Both the position numbers and the translations under genes were made by a program. The notes beneath the pieces are model-generated. The model was not told where the DNA came from. It did not search any database and saw nothing but the letters and a program-made list of their open reading frames with translations. Below are positions 30,973-39,732 of a stretch of DNA of 42,936 bases, in pieces. This DNA comes from Ignatzschineria sp. (GTDB taxonomy: Bacteria; Pseudomonadota; Gammaproteobacteria; Cardiobacteriales; Wohlfahrtiimonadaceae). The stretch's first letter is position 1, and each line of letters begins with the position of its first letter. The stretch spans positions 1-42,936 of the forward strand of contig JASLFU010000003.1 in NCBI GenBank assembly GCA_030150405.1. The letters are read 5' to 3'.

Positions 30973-33900
30973 ATGGCACGTTTTTTTATTGATCGCCCAG
31001 TATTCTCATGGGTTCTGGCGATCCTGACAGTATTTTTAGGAGTGTTGACGCTCTCCTCGATGCCTGTCGCACAATATCCGCAGATTGCCCCGCCCCAAGT
31101 GCGGATTATGGCAGTCTACCCCGGGGCTAGTGCGAAGACGGTGGAAGAGAGTGTTACACAGATCATTGAGCAGAGTATTACCGGGCTCGATGGTTTCCGT
31201 TATATGGAGGCTTCAAGCTCAAGCACGGGGATTGTGCAGATCGGTGTAACCTTTGAGCAAGGTACCGATCCCGATATGGCACAAGTTCAAGTGCAAAATA
31301 AGATTCAACAAGCGATGAGTCAACTTCCTCAAGCGGTACAGCAGCAGGGGTTAACGATTCGTAAATCGACCGCCTCCTTCCTGATGGTGGTAGGTTTCTA
31401 CTCCCCAGATGGACGCCTCTCTCAAGGGGATATTGGGGATTATGTTGCAACCAACTTGCAAGATCAGATCAGCCGCCTTCAAGGGGTGGGGGAGATTCAA
31501 TTCTTCGGTTCTGGATATGCGATGAATATCTGGCTCGATCCCCTTAAGCTTCATGAATTTGGCATGACCTCGATCGATGTGGTGAATGCAATTCGGGAGC
31601 AAAACTCTCAGGCAACTCTCGGGGATCTAGGGGCGATGCCATCGGTGGAAGAGCAGCTTATTAGCTATACCGTTACTACGCAATCGCTGCTTGAGACAGA
31701 AGAGGAGTTTAAGGCGATTCAGCTTCGGGTTAATGAGGATGGAAGTAAGGTTTTACTTTCGGATGTCGCCCGAGTGGAGCTCTCTCCCCAAAGCGAAGAT
31801 TTTGGCTCTCATTACAATGGGCTTCCGGCAGCGGGAATGGCTATTAGCCTAGCGTCGGGAGCTAATGCGCTCGATACCTCTCATGCGGTTAAAGAGTTTA
31901 TGAAAAAGGCGGCGCACAACTTTCCTGCGGGAATGGATTATATGTATCCCTACGATACTACGCCTTTTGTTGAGCTCTCGATTGCAGGTGTTGTAGAGAC
32001 CTTGATCGTTGCGATTATTTTAGTCTTTATCGTAATGTATCTCTTCTTGCGCAACTTCCGTGCAACCCTTATTCCTACTTTGGCGATCCCTTATGTTTTG
32101 GCAGGGACCATTATTATCCTCTCTACACTTGGATTTAACCTGAACACCTTAACGCTCTTTGCGATGGTTTTAGCCATTGGTCTTCTGGTGGATGATGCGA
32201 TCGTTGTTGTAGAAAACGTTGAGCGAATTATGGAAGAGGAAGGGCTCTCTCCCCTAGAAGCTACCCGTAAGTCGATGGATCAGATTACGGGCGCGCTAGT
32301 GGGGATTGGAGTAGTGCTTTCCGCTGTATTCGTACCGATGGCCTTCTTAGGAGGGGCATCTGGGGTCATCTATCGTCAATTCTCGATTACGATTATTACT
32401 GCGATGCTCCTTTCGGTGGTGGTGGCGATTATCTTTACGCCCGCCCTCTGTGCCACGATTTTACAATCGCACGAAGAGCGGCAGAAGCCCCGCACTGGCA
32501 TCAGTAAGGTGATCTATACTTTTCTATCTCCACTTCTTCGTCTGATTGATGCGATTGTTGAGAAGTTTAATGATCTATTTGATCGAGGCAATGCACGCTA
32601 TGAGAAGAGTGTGCGGGGGATTCTCCTTCGTCCTCGCCGTTTTATCCTCCTTTTAGTGGTGGTTTTAGTGGCGGCGGGCTTTGGTTTTACCCGTCTACCT
32701 TCAAGCTTTTTGCCCGATGAGGATCAGGGAATCTTAATGGGGATGGCGATCAACCCCGATGGGAGCTCCATTAAGCGAACGGAGATTCCACTGCAAAAAA
32801 TCACTCAATATATCTTAGAAGAGGAGCAAGAGACGGTAGAATCGATCATGACAGTCTCTGGCTTTAGCTTCTCCGGGATGGGGAGTGCGCAATCGATGTT
32901 CTTCATTAAGCTCGCCCCATGGGAAGAGCGTACCGGGAAACATCAACAGGTAGAGGCCTTAACGATGCGTTTGCAGAAGTTTTTTGCAACTATTCCTGAG
33001 GCGCAGATCTTCGCTTTCCGTCCACCACCCATTATGGAGTTAGGTACGGCAACGGGGATCACCTTTGAGTTACAAGATACATTAGGCTTAGGGCACGATA
33101 CCTTAATGAACTCAGTGATGGGCTTTATAGGTTTAGCCTCACAAGCAGAAGAGCTCAATGTGGCAACGCTCCGCCCTAATGGTCAGTTTGACTCGGCGCA
33201 ATACCATGTGGATATTGATCGCGATAAGGCGCGTGCTCTACAGGTTTCTATCGGGGATATTAATCAGTCGCTCTCCATTGCTTGGGGGGGGATGTATGTG
33301 AATGATTTCGTCGATAGAGGGCGTGTTAAGCGGGTTCAAGTAAAGGCCGATGCACCTTTCCGTATGATGCCCGATGACTTTAACAAATGGTATGTACGTA
33401 ATGCCAAAGGGGAGATGGTTCCTTTTAGCGCCTTTGCCAAAGGTCGCTGGAGTTACGGCTCTCCTCAGCTAAACCGTTTTAATGGTTTCCCTTCGTTTGG
33501 ATTATCATTGGAAGCGGCTAAGGGGTACAGTACGGGTGATGCCATGGCAGCAGTTGAGCATATTGTGGCAGAAAAGCTCCCCACCGGGATCGACGTGGCA
33601 TGGACAGCGACCTCCTACGAGGAGCGTGAAGCTGGGAATACTCAAACCTTTTTACTGTTAGTCTCGGTGATGGTGATCTTCTTAAGCTTAGCGGCGCTCT
33701 ATGAATCTTGGCGCGTACCTATTTCGGTACTCTTAACCATTCCTGTGGGGGTGGTAGGGGCGATTGCTACGGGGAACTTACTTGGGCTCGACAATGATGT
33801 CTATTTCCAGGTGGGAATGTTAACCACCATCGGGCTCACCTCTAAAAACGCTATTTTGATCGTTGAGTTTGCGCGTGATCTTTTAAGAAGCGGCATGAGT

Positions 33901-34170
33901 GCGATTGATGCAACTGTTCAGGCGGCTCACTTAAGATTGCGCCCAATCACGATGACATCGCTCGCTTTCGGGCTCGGTGTTCTTCCTTTAGCGTTGGCAT
34001 CTGGCGCAGGGTCGGGAGCACAAAACGTTGTAGGACAGGTGGTTGTAGGCGGTATGCTCGCCGGAACGATCTTAGTTCTTATCTATGCGCCGATCTTCTT
34101 TATCTTTATTAATGGAGAAGAGAAACGTGTGAAGAAGGAGCAGGCAGAGTATGCTGATTCCAATAAGTAG
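30973..34170 (+). CDS. RND multidrug efflux pump (AcrB/MexB, HAE1 family)
   Basis: A 1065-aa inner-membrane proton-drug antiporter. It begins MARFFIDRPVFSWVLAI, typical of HAE1 pumps, and contains the proton-relay residues Asp407 and Asp408 in LLVDDAIVVVENV and Lys958 in TSKNAILIVEFARD. Twelve membrane segments and the two large periplasmic porter/docking loops are at the expected places. GAAGGA lies 7 nt before the ATG. Expected substrates are hydrophobic antibiotics, dyes or detergents, but cannot be specified. No outer-membrane factor gene follows; a strong terminator does, so it must share a TolC/OprM encoded elsewhere. Confidence 0.96.
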   Translation: MARFFIDRPVFSWVLAILTVFLGVLTLSSMPVAQYPQIAPPQVRIMAVYPGASAKTVEESVTQIIEQSITGLDGFRYMEASSSSTGIVQIGVTFEQGTDPDMAQVQVQNKIQQAMSQLPQAVQQQGLTIRKSTASFLMVVGFYSPDGRLSQGDIGDYVATNLQDQISRLQGVGEIQFFGSGYAMNIWLDPLKLHEFGMTSIDVVNAIREQNSQATLGDLGAMPSVEEQLISYTVTTQSLLETEEEFKAIQLRVNEDGSKVLLSDVARVELSPQSEDFGSHYNGLPAAGMAISLASGANALDTSHAVKEFMKKAAHNFPAGMDYMYPYDTTPFVELSIAGVVETLIVAIILVFIVMYLFLRNFRATLIPTLAIPYVLAGTIIILSTLGFNLNTLTLFAMVLAIGLLVDDAIVVVENVERIMEEEGLSPLEATRKSMDQITGALVGIGVVLSAVFVPMAFLGGASGVIYRQFSITIITAMLLSVVVAIIFTPALCATILQSHEERQKPRTGISKVIYTFLSPLLRLIDAIVEKFNDLFDRGNARYEKSVRGILLRPRRFILLLVVVLVAAGFGFTRLPSSFLPDEDQGILMGMAINPDGSSIKRTEIPLQKITQYILEEEQETVESIMTVSGFSFSGMGSAQSMFFIKLAPWEERTGKHQQVEALTMRLQKFFATIPEAQIFAFRPPPIMELGTATGITFELQDTLGLGHDTLMNSVMGFIGLASQAEELNVATLRPNGQFDSAQYHVDIDRDKARALQVSIGDINQSLSIAWGGMYVNDFVDRGRVKRVQVKADAPFRMMPDDFNKWYVRNAKGEMVPFSAFAKGRWSYGSPQLNRFNGFPSFGLSLEAAKGYSTGDAMAAVEHIVAEKLPTGIDVAWTATSYEEREAGNTQTFLLLVSVMVIFLSLAALYESWRVPISVLLTIPVGVVGAIATGNLLGLDNDVYFQVGMLTTIGLTSKNAILIVEFARDLLRSGMSAIDATVQAAHLRLRPITMTSLAFGLGVLPLALASGAGSGAQNVVGQVVVGGMLAGTILVLIYAPIFFIFINGEEKRVKKEQAEYADSNK

Positions 34171-34203
34171 AGCTAGATAGCGATTCCGCGATTATAAAAA
34201 TAG

Positions 34204-34246
34204 AATAAGCCCTTTAAGTCGTAAGATTTAAGGGGCTTATTTTTTA
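34204..34246 (+). terminator. Rho-independent terminator of the RND efflux operon
   Basis: A hairpin of about 17 bp (AATAAGCCCTTTAA, 34204-34217, with 34228-34241, extended inward by 3 bp) with a GTAA loop and followed by a T run. Confidence 0.92.
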
Positions 34247-34306
34247 GGTTTCGATTTTAGAGGCGGCATAGGGGGAGACTAATCGTGCTTAAATTCCTCT
34301 TAAGGC

Positions 34307-34336
34307 ATAAAAAAAGAGCGCCTTATTCGCGCTCTT
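34307..34336 (-). terminator. Rho-independent terminator of ridA
   Basis: Stem AAGAGCGC/GCGCTCTT (34314-34321 with 34329-34336); on the minus strand it is followed by seven T. It lies 86 bp beyond the ridA stop. Confidence 0.88.
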
Positions 34337-34352
34337 GAAATTTATAAGTTTT

Positions 34353-34403
34353 CGTTTAAACCTCAAGGGTTATTATCTTTAATTTCTTGAAGAGGTTTAA
34401 ACG
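34353..34403. repeat. 12-bp perfect inverted repeat in the ridA 3' region
   Basis: CGTTTAAACCTC (34353-34364) and GAGGTTTAAACG (34392-34403) are exact complements 27 nt apart, and each arm itself contains the palindrome GTTTAAAC. It lies between the ridA stop and its terminator. It has no T run, so it is not itself a terminator. Confidence 0.75.
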
Positions 34404-34421
34404 CTCTATTTTGAGTTTTTA

Positions 34422-34805
34422 TTATTTAATATAGGCGATCGCCTCGATCTCCACCAGTGCTCCCATCGGGAGAGCGCCCACTTCAAAACAGGAGCGGGCA
34501 GGGGCATTTTCAGTACCAAAAAACTCGGTATAGACCTCATTAAATTCTGCAAAGTCATTAATGTCATCTAAAAAGCAGGTAACTTTAAGGCAAGAATCTA
34601 AACCTGCGCCCCCTGCTTCTAAAATGGCTTTTAAGTTTTTAAGCGCTTGCGCCGCTTGCTCTTTAATTCTCCCTTCCGGGAACTTCATTGTTTCAGGATC
34701 TAAAGGGAGTTGTCCTGAGGTAAAGAGTAGGTTTTCAAATCCATTGGCTTGCGAATAAGGGCCAACAGCTGCGGGTGCGTGATCGGTATGAATAATTTTT
34801 TTCAT
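34422..34805 (-). CDS. ridA: Enamine/imine deaminase RidA
   Basis: A 127-aa YjgF/YER057c/UK114 family protein that hydrolyses reactive 2-aminoacrylate-type enamines formed by PLP enzymes. Key residues are present: Arg104 in ENAPARSCFEV, GPYSQA near the N-terminus and the terminal VEIEAIA with the conserved glutamate. Length is normal. It has its own promoter candidate and terminator, so it is probably monocistronic. Confidence 0.95.
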   Translation of the reverse strand: MKKIIHTDHAPAAVGPYSQANGFENLLFTSGQLPLDPETMKFPEGRIKEQAAQALKNLKAILEAGGAGLDSCLKVTCFLDDINDFAEFNEVYTEFFGTENAPARSCFEVGALPMGALVEIEAIAYIK

Positions 34806-34851
34806 CTTGACTCCAAATATTAGTGATTCATCATCAGATTATGAATAATCT

Positions 34852-34879
34852 ATTATAAGCTCAGTAAGCAAGCTTTCGA
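34852..34879 (-). promoter_or_regulatory. Promoter candidate for ridA
   Basis: On the minus strand TCGAAA (34879-34874, 4 of 6), a 16-nt spacer and consensus TATAAT (34857-34852), 47 nt before the ridA ATG. Confidence 0.55.
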
Positions 34880-34889
34880 GCGTAAGGGT

Positions 34890-35945
34890 TTAAATTCCAA
34901 GGCAGATGCCCGTATCGAGCATTGTGGTAATTAAGGGGTGATCTTTAGGTAAAAGTCTAGGGTTACCTGCCACCTTTTCGAGAGGAACAGGCACAAGTTC
35001 ACGCCCTTGCTCTGCCACCATAACGCCAAAACGCCCCTCTTTTATATACTCTATCGCCTTTGTACCACATTGAGTTGCAAAGATACGATCTGTGGCTGTA
35101 GGTGTGCCTCCTCGGCTCACATACCCTAAAGTGGTTAGGCGAGACTGCATGCCGGTAAGCTCAGGAATATGGTCCACTAGCTTAATGGCTTCTGCATGTT
35201 TTTTAGGGCTTAAACCTAAGCGATGATTCTCTTGGGAGATCGCTCCTTCAGCAATCACCAAAAGCCCTGAGCGGCGATTACAGATATTCTTTTTAATATA
35301 GTTAGCAACCGCTTCTAAGGAATAGGGGATTTCGGGAATAAGGCAGATATCCGCAGAGCCCGCTAAAGCCGCTCCTGCTGCTAACCATCCGGCATCTCGG
35401 CCCATCACTTCTAAAATCATTAAGCGATGATGGGAGTCTGCGGTTGTGCGTAGTCGATCTAAAGACATCACCGATACATGCACGGCGGTATCATAACCGA
35501 AAGTGACATCTGTATGGGCGATATCATTATCGATTGTTTTCGGTAAGGTCACGATGGGAAGCCCCGCTTTATGCAGATAGGACGCAAAACGTTGAGTGCC
35601 ATCCCCCCCTAAGCAGATCAGAGCATCGAGCCCAAGCTCATTAAAGCTCTTTACACAAGCAGCGACGGCCTCTTCGGTGTTGCGTGCTTTTCCACCTCCG
35701 CGCCCTGTCCCTAAAATAGTGCCCCCAATGCCTGCAATTTGGTAAACATCCTCAAAGGTTAAAGGGCTGTGAGATTTTTCGGCTAGTCCCACAAAACCAT
35801 CGTGGATGCCGGTTACCTTCCAGCCTTCTCGAAGAGCCGAGAGGGTAATTCCCCGCAATGCTGCATTTAAGCCTTGGCAATCGCCGCCGGCGGTTAAGAT
35901 TCCCACATGTTTTTTTGACTGTTTTGGGGCTGCCTTTTTACTCAT
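34890..35945 (-). CDS. pfkA: 6-phosphofructokinase (PfkA family, probably ATP-dependent)
   Basis: A 351-aa glycolytic enzyme that phosphorylates fructose 6-phosphate. Motifs: GILTAGGDCQGLNA (15-28), GGDGT (113-117), PKTIDND (135-141) with the catalytic Asp, and MGRDAGW (181-187). Gly116 at the phosphoryl-donor site points to ATP rather than pyrophosphate, yet Lys136 before TIDND is the residue typical of PPi-type enzymes; this Gly/Lys mix is known from the longer actinobacterial-type PFKs and leaves the donor not fully settled. It is longer than E. coli PfkA (320 aa). It starts 2 nt after the ygfZ stop, an operon of two. Confidence 0.9.
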   Translation of the reverse strand: MSKKAAPKQSKKHVGILTAGGDCQGLNAALRGITLSALREGWKVTGIHDGFVGLAEKSHSPLTFEDVYQIAGIGGTILGTGRGGGKARNTEEAVAACVKSFNELGLDALICLGGDGTQRFASYLHKAGLPIVTLPKTIDNDIAHTDVTFGYDTAVHVSVMSLDRLRTTADSHHRLMILEVMGRDAGWLAAGAALAGSADICLIPEIPYSLEAVANYIKKNICNRRSGLLVIAEGAISQENHRLGLSPKKHAEAIKLVDHIPELTGMQSRLTTLGYVSRGGTPTATDRIFATQCGTKAIEYIKEGRFGVMVAEQGRELVPVPLEKVAGNPRLLPKDHPLITTMLDTGICLGI

Positions 35946-35947
35946 CT

Positions 35948-36652
35948 CTACTCCTCTTCACTCTCTTCATGCCAAATTTGCATTATTTCTACAGGGTGAT
36001 CAATTTTTAGGGCTTGCTCTTTACCTTCAAGGCGTAATACCGCAAGCGCTTCCTCTCCTTCTGAGTATACAACAACGGCAATTTCCTTCCCCTCTTCATT
36101 TGTGATTTCTGCATTAATAACAAACTCTTCCGGGTGTTTAGAGCTTAATTTTGCAAGACGACGCTTATGGGTTCCGAGGTAATGCATGCGGGCGACAATC
36201 TCTTGCCCAGGGTAGCAACCTTTTTTAAAATTAACTCCTTTAAGAAGATCAAGGCTTAACATCTGTGGCACATACTTTTCAGTGGTATCGCTGTTGATCC
36301 AGGGGATCGAAAGACCTTTTGGCAAAGTGGAGAGATCCTCCTCGGAAGGGGCTTCGATCGTCATGGTAACTTTAGAGCGAAAGATAAAGATCTGTAGATG
36401 CTTCTGCACCGCTTCTGCAAGATCACTAGGGAGCAGGGCATGGTATGTTTCTGCCTCTTTTTCAATGATCCAGAGAAGAGTAATGACCCTGCCTTGACGC
36501 GTGCAGAGTGCTGCAAGACCGATATTTTTCCCCTCATTTTGTGGCAGCTCAGTGATAAAATCGAGAGCATGGATATCGGCCGAAAGTTGGGATTGAAGAA
36601 AGGTGGCCGCATCTGCGCCGGAGAAGGTGATTCGGCTAAGTTGGATCGACAT
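35948..36652 (-). CDS. ygfZ: Folate-binding Fe-S assembly/repair protein YgfZ (short form)
   Basis: A tetrahydrofolate-binding GcvT-like protein needed for activity of some Fe-S enzymes such as MiaB. The diagnostic KGCYPGQE motif (144-151) follows LDLLKGVNFK, and RITFSGADAATFLQSQLSAD at the N-terminus is typical. At 234 aa it is about 90 residues shorter than E. coli YgfZ (326), with a reduced middle domain, but it shows no frameshift. It is the first gene of a pair with pfkA. Confidence 0.88.
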   Translation of the reverse strand: MSIQLSRITFSGADAATFLQSQLSADIHALDFITELPQNEGKNIGLAALCTRQGRVITLLWIIEKEAETYHALLPSDLAEAVQKHLQIFIFRSKVTMTIEAPSEEDLSTLPKGLSIPWINSDTTEKYVPQMLSLDLLKGVNFKKGCYPGQEIVARMHYLGTHKRRLAKLSSKHPEEFVINAEITNEEGKEIAVVVYSEGEEALAVLRLEGKEQALKIDHPVEIMQIWHEESEEE

Positions 36653-36817
36653 ATATGAACTCCATATTTATTTTATATTGATATTCATGGGTAGAAGGTA
36701 AGTAATAGCATCATAGACTATTGCTCTACTTTTATGGCTTAGGCGAGATTTTTAAGATCTTTTGTCGCCCCTTTTTAAGTGTTAGAAAAGGTCCAAGATA
36801 GGCAGATATGCTAAACT

Positions 36818-36831
36818 TACGCTCGTAAGTA
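36818..36831. repeat. Palindrome upstream of the GST gene
   Basis: CTTACG (36818-36823) and CGTAAG (36826-36831) flank a 2-nt centre, 43 bp before the GST start codon, in the 221-bp gap between divergent ygfZ and the GST gene. A possible operator. A TATAAT at 36853 is too close to the start to be a useful -10. Confidence 0.45.
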
Positions 36832-36873
36832 ATATAGAATTTATCATACCATTATAATGATCTTGGAGGTTGT

Positions 36874-37527
36874 ATGAGTTACCAATTAGTCGGTTATCCG
36901 TTATGCCCATTTGTCCAGCGGGTATTGATCACCCTTAATCTTAAAAATGCAGATTATGAGCTCACATGGCTCGATCCCCATGGAGAGCTGCCAGATTGGT
37001 TTAAGGATTGGTCTCCTTTAGGAAAGGTCCCGGTTATGAAAGTGCCTACAGGGGAGGTGCTCTTTGAATCGATGGCGATTGTAGAGTTTATCGAAGAGCA
37101 GGCGAACACTCCTTCGATCTTCGCTAAAGAGGGGGCTCAGCGTGCCTTTAATCGTGCTTGGGCAGGTGTCGCAGGGGAGCTCTATGGGCCTCAATATATG
37201 AGTATGCGCGCTAAAAGCGAGGAAGAGGTTAAGGAGCATTTTGCGGCGCTAAAGGGCACTCTAGCTATTTTAGAGGATGAGTGTGGTACAACCTTTTTTG
37301 CAGGGGATCAGTTCTCTGTGGTGGATATTGTGCTTGCGCCGATGTTTGCCCGTTTTGCATTAGTGACTTCATTAGGCGCGGAAGACGTTTTAGCCTCTTT
37401 TCCTAAATTAACCGCTTTAAGCGATAAATTATTAGCCCATCCTGCGGTAGCGAAAACAATGGAAGGGGAGTGGAAGAGCCATTTTATTGAAAATATGAAG
37501 AAAAATGGGGGCATTCTCTTTCAATAA
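36874..37527 (+). CDS. Glutathione S-transferase family protein
   Basis: A 217-aa GST with a thioredoxin-like N-terminal domain and an all-helical C-terminal domain. The active-site motif YPLCPFVQR (8-16) has a cysteine where omega/zeta-type GSTs do, and the cis-proline glutathione site is GKVPVMKVP (50-58) followed by ESMAIVEFIEE. GDQFSVVDIVLAP is the usual N-capping motif of the C-terminal domain. A cysteine-type GST suggests thiol transfer or dehydroascorbate-type chemistry rather than conjugation (family inference). TTGGAGG is 5 nt upstream. alr follows after 30 nt on the same strand. Confidence 0.9.
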   Translation: MSYQLVGYPLCPFVQRVLITLNLKNADYELTWLDPHGELPDWFKDWSPLGKVPVMKVPTGEVLFESMAIVEFIEEQANTPSIFAKEGAQRAFNRAWAGVAGELYGPQYMSMRAKSEEEVKEHFAALKGTLAILEDECGTTFFAGDQFSVVDIVLAPMFARFALVTSLGAEDVLASFPKLTALSDKLLAHPAVAKTMEGEWKSHFIENMKKNGGILFQ

Positions 37528-37557
37528 TTTGTTAGGGAGTCACCTTAAAGGAGAACT

Positions 37558-38631
37558 ATGAGACCGCTCACCGCTTATTTTTCGCAGTCAGCCCTTGAAA
37601 ATAATCTCGCTGTTTTAAAATCCAAATCCCCTCAAAGCCAGCATTGTGCGGTGATTAAAGCCAATGCCTATGGTCATCGGGTGGAAAACTTTATCGAGAT
37701 TTTAGAAAAACGTGTGGATTGGCTTGCCGTAGCCATTATTGAAGAGGCGATCGAGCTTCGGGAGAGAGGGGCAACCCTTCCCATTTTGCTCTTAGAAGGC
37801 GTTTTTGAGGCTAAAGAGTATCATTTAGCGGCAAAGCATAATTTTGCTGTCGTAGTGGCGAATGATCGGCAGCTCAATGCGCTCAAAGCAATGGATTTAC
37901 CTCAGGCGCTTAAGCTCTTTTTAAAAGTGGATACCGGCATGCATCGATTAGGTTTTATGCCCGAAGAGATTCCCGCTATTGTTCGGGAGATCGAGGGGCA
38001 TAAAAATGTGCGAGATATCACCCTAATGACCCATTTTGCCACGGCGGATGAGGAGAACTCTCCCCTCTTTGCTGAGCAAAATCGGCGTATGGCGAAGTTA
38101 GATGCGCTCAATCTCCCCGTAACATTAGCTAACTCTGCGGCGATTTTAACAGCTCCAGAAACTACTCGAGAGATTGCCCGTTTTGGTATTTCCCTCTATG
38201 GAGCCTCGCCGATGGAAAATAGTTGCGGCCGAGATTATGGTTTAAGACCTTTAATAAATCTTAAGAGCCGAATTATTCATACCACAACAATTGAAGCAGG
38301 GGAGAGCGTCGGTTATGGGGCGCGTTTTGTTGCCCCAGAAAAGATGCCCATTGGTGTTATTGCTTGCGGTTATGCCGATGGCTATCCTCGCGAGATTTCG
38401 GCAGAGGCTTATCTCTTAGTGGGAAAATATCGGGCCCCCATTATTGGTCGCCCGGCGATGGATATGATGATGATCGATCTTCGCAATGTACCGCCCGCCG
38501 CCTGGGAAGAAGAGGTGGAGATTTTTGGAGATCACCTCCCTATTGAGCAGGTGGCCGCTTGGGCTGGGACCATTCCTTATACGATCTTCACCCACTTAGC
38601 AAAGCGCATTCACTTTAAAGTGGTGGAATAG
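37558..38631 (+). CDS. alr: Alanine racemase
   Basis: PLP enzyme that makes D-alanine for peptidoglycan. The 357-aa protein has the PLP lysine Lys34 in AVIKANAYGH, the opposing catalytic Tyr253 in VGYGARF, and GYADGYPR (271-278) and GRPAMDMMMID. Only the biosynthetic-type single copy is visible; there is no signal peptide. AAAGGAG precedes the ATG. It probably shares a transcript with the GST gene and ends at the terminator at 38693. Confidence 0.96.
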   Translation: MRPLTAYFSQSALENNLAVLKSKSPQSQHCAVIKANAYGHRVENFIEILEKRVDWLAVAIIEEAIELRERGATLPILLLEGVFEAKEYHLAAKHNFAVVVANDRQLNALKAMDLPQALKLFLKVDTGMHRLGFMPEEIPAIVREIEGHKNVRDITLMTHFATADEENSPLFAEQNRRMAKLDALNLPVTLANSAAILTAPETTREIARFGISLYGASPMENSCGRDYGLRPLINLKSRIIHTTTIEAGESVGYGARFVAPEKMPIGVIACGYADGYPREISAEAYLLVGKYRAPIIGRPAMDMMMIDLRNVPPAAWEEEVEIFGDHLPIEQVAAWAGTIPYTIFTHLAKRIHFKVVE

Positions 38632-38692
38632 TTCAGAAGAGGTAATGCCTTAAAGCGGCGGATAAAATTCCGATAGATACTGAGACTAAAAT

Positions 38693-38731
38693 AAAAAAAA
38701 GCCCTGAGCTTATGGCGTCGGGGCTTTTTTA
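38693..38731. terminator. Bidirectional terminator between alr and the M19 dipeptidase gene
   Basis: AAAAAAGCCCTGA (38695-38707) pairs with TCGGGGCTTTTTT (38718-38730), one wobble pair, with T runs on both strands. The two genes converge here. Confidence 0.9.
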
Positions 38732-38757
38732 TGACAAATAATTTTATAGAGATAATA

Positions 38758-39705
38758 TTAGCCCTTTGCAGGGGGGAGGTGATCTAAAAAGTTTTGATAC
38801 GCAAAGCCTTTAACCTCCTCTTTAGAAAACTCTTTTAAAAGTGCCTGAATTAAATTTTGATACTCTCCAGAATGGGTGAGTCCTTTAACTTTAGATTCAA
38901 TGCCATCAAAATCGGAGCCAAAACCAATATTTTTGATGCCGCCTAACTTCACAATATGTTTAATATGGCGAATGATATCGTCTATGGTGGTATCCCCTTT
39001 AGCGTTCCCTCCAAGTTTGGCAAAAGGTGGGCAGAAGACAAGGTGAATCATAGCATCCCGCTCAATCATCGCGCGGATCTGTTCATTATCTAAATTACGC
39101 CGATGATCGCAGATCAGTTTAGCGTTAGAGTGGCTGGCAATAGGATATTTTGCAAGCTCCATCACATCCCAAAAGCCCGCAACAGAGAGATGGGAGACAT
39201 CCACAAAAAGAGAGTACTCATTACACCACTCAACAATCTGCCGGCCAAAACGGGTAAGGCCTCCATTTCGTGACTCTGCCACCCCATCGGCCGCTAAATT
39301 GGCGCTATTCCAGGTTAATCCCACAGAGCGCACCCCGAGCTCATATAATAACGTGAGTTTATGGAGATCATTGCCAATTGCATCTACCCCTTCTAGAGTT
39401 AGAAAAGCGCCAATCTCGCCCGATTTTAGGGTTTTAAGCTCATCCCACTGCCGAATAAGTTTCATCTCAGGATGTTTAGCTAAAACTTCGGTATAGAAGT
39501 AATGAATCTGATCGATCACCTCTTGAAATTGCAGCGAAGCTGGCAAAGAAGGGTAGACAAATAGAGCAAAAGCTTGCAGTTTGACTTGCCCCTCTTTTAG
39601 GCGACTAAGATTTACATCAAGCTCGGGGCTGTCGGTAAAAGAGAGCTTTCCCTTTGCGTCAGAAAGCTTCATCAATGCATCACAATGGAGATCAATAATA
39701 TTCAT
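38758..39705 (-). CDS. M19 family dipeptidase (renal/membrane dipeptidase-like)
   Basis: A 315-aa zinc-dependent dipeptidase of the amidohydrolase superfamily. Metal ligands visible: His7 and Asp9 (DLHCDA), Glu in TLEGVDA, His in VDVSHLS and in ASHSNAK; DHRRNLD and GFGSDFDGIE are also typical. Family members cleave dipeptides, including D-amino-acid-containing ones. No signal peptide, so probably cytoplasmic, despite the 'membrane dipeptidase' family name. It lies 27 nt after ydfG and is likely co-transcribed. Confidence 0.92.
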   Translation of the reverse strand: MNIIDLHCDALMKLSDAKGKLSFTDSPELDVNLSRLKEGQVKLQAFALFVYPSLPASLQFQEVIDQIHYFYTEVLAKHPEMKLIRQWDELKTLKSGEIGAFLTLEGVDAIGNDLHKLTLLYELGVRSVGLTWNSANLAADGVAESRNGGLTRFGRQIVEWCNEYSLFVDVSHLSVAGFWDVMELAKYPIASHSNAKLICDHRRNLDNEQIRAMIERDAMIHLVFCPPFAKLGGNAKGDTTIDDIIRHIKHIVKLGGIKNIGFGSDFDGIESKVKGLTHSGEYQNLIQALLKEFSKEEVKGFAYQNFLDHLPPAKG

Positions 39706-39732
39706 AGGTGGATTCTTCTCTCTTCTTTTGCG

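Noticed and set aside
36853..36858. TATAAT before the GST gene
   Set aside because: The transcript would start inside the ribosome binding site, so it is unlikely to be the working -10.
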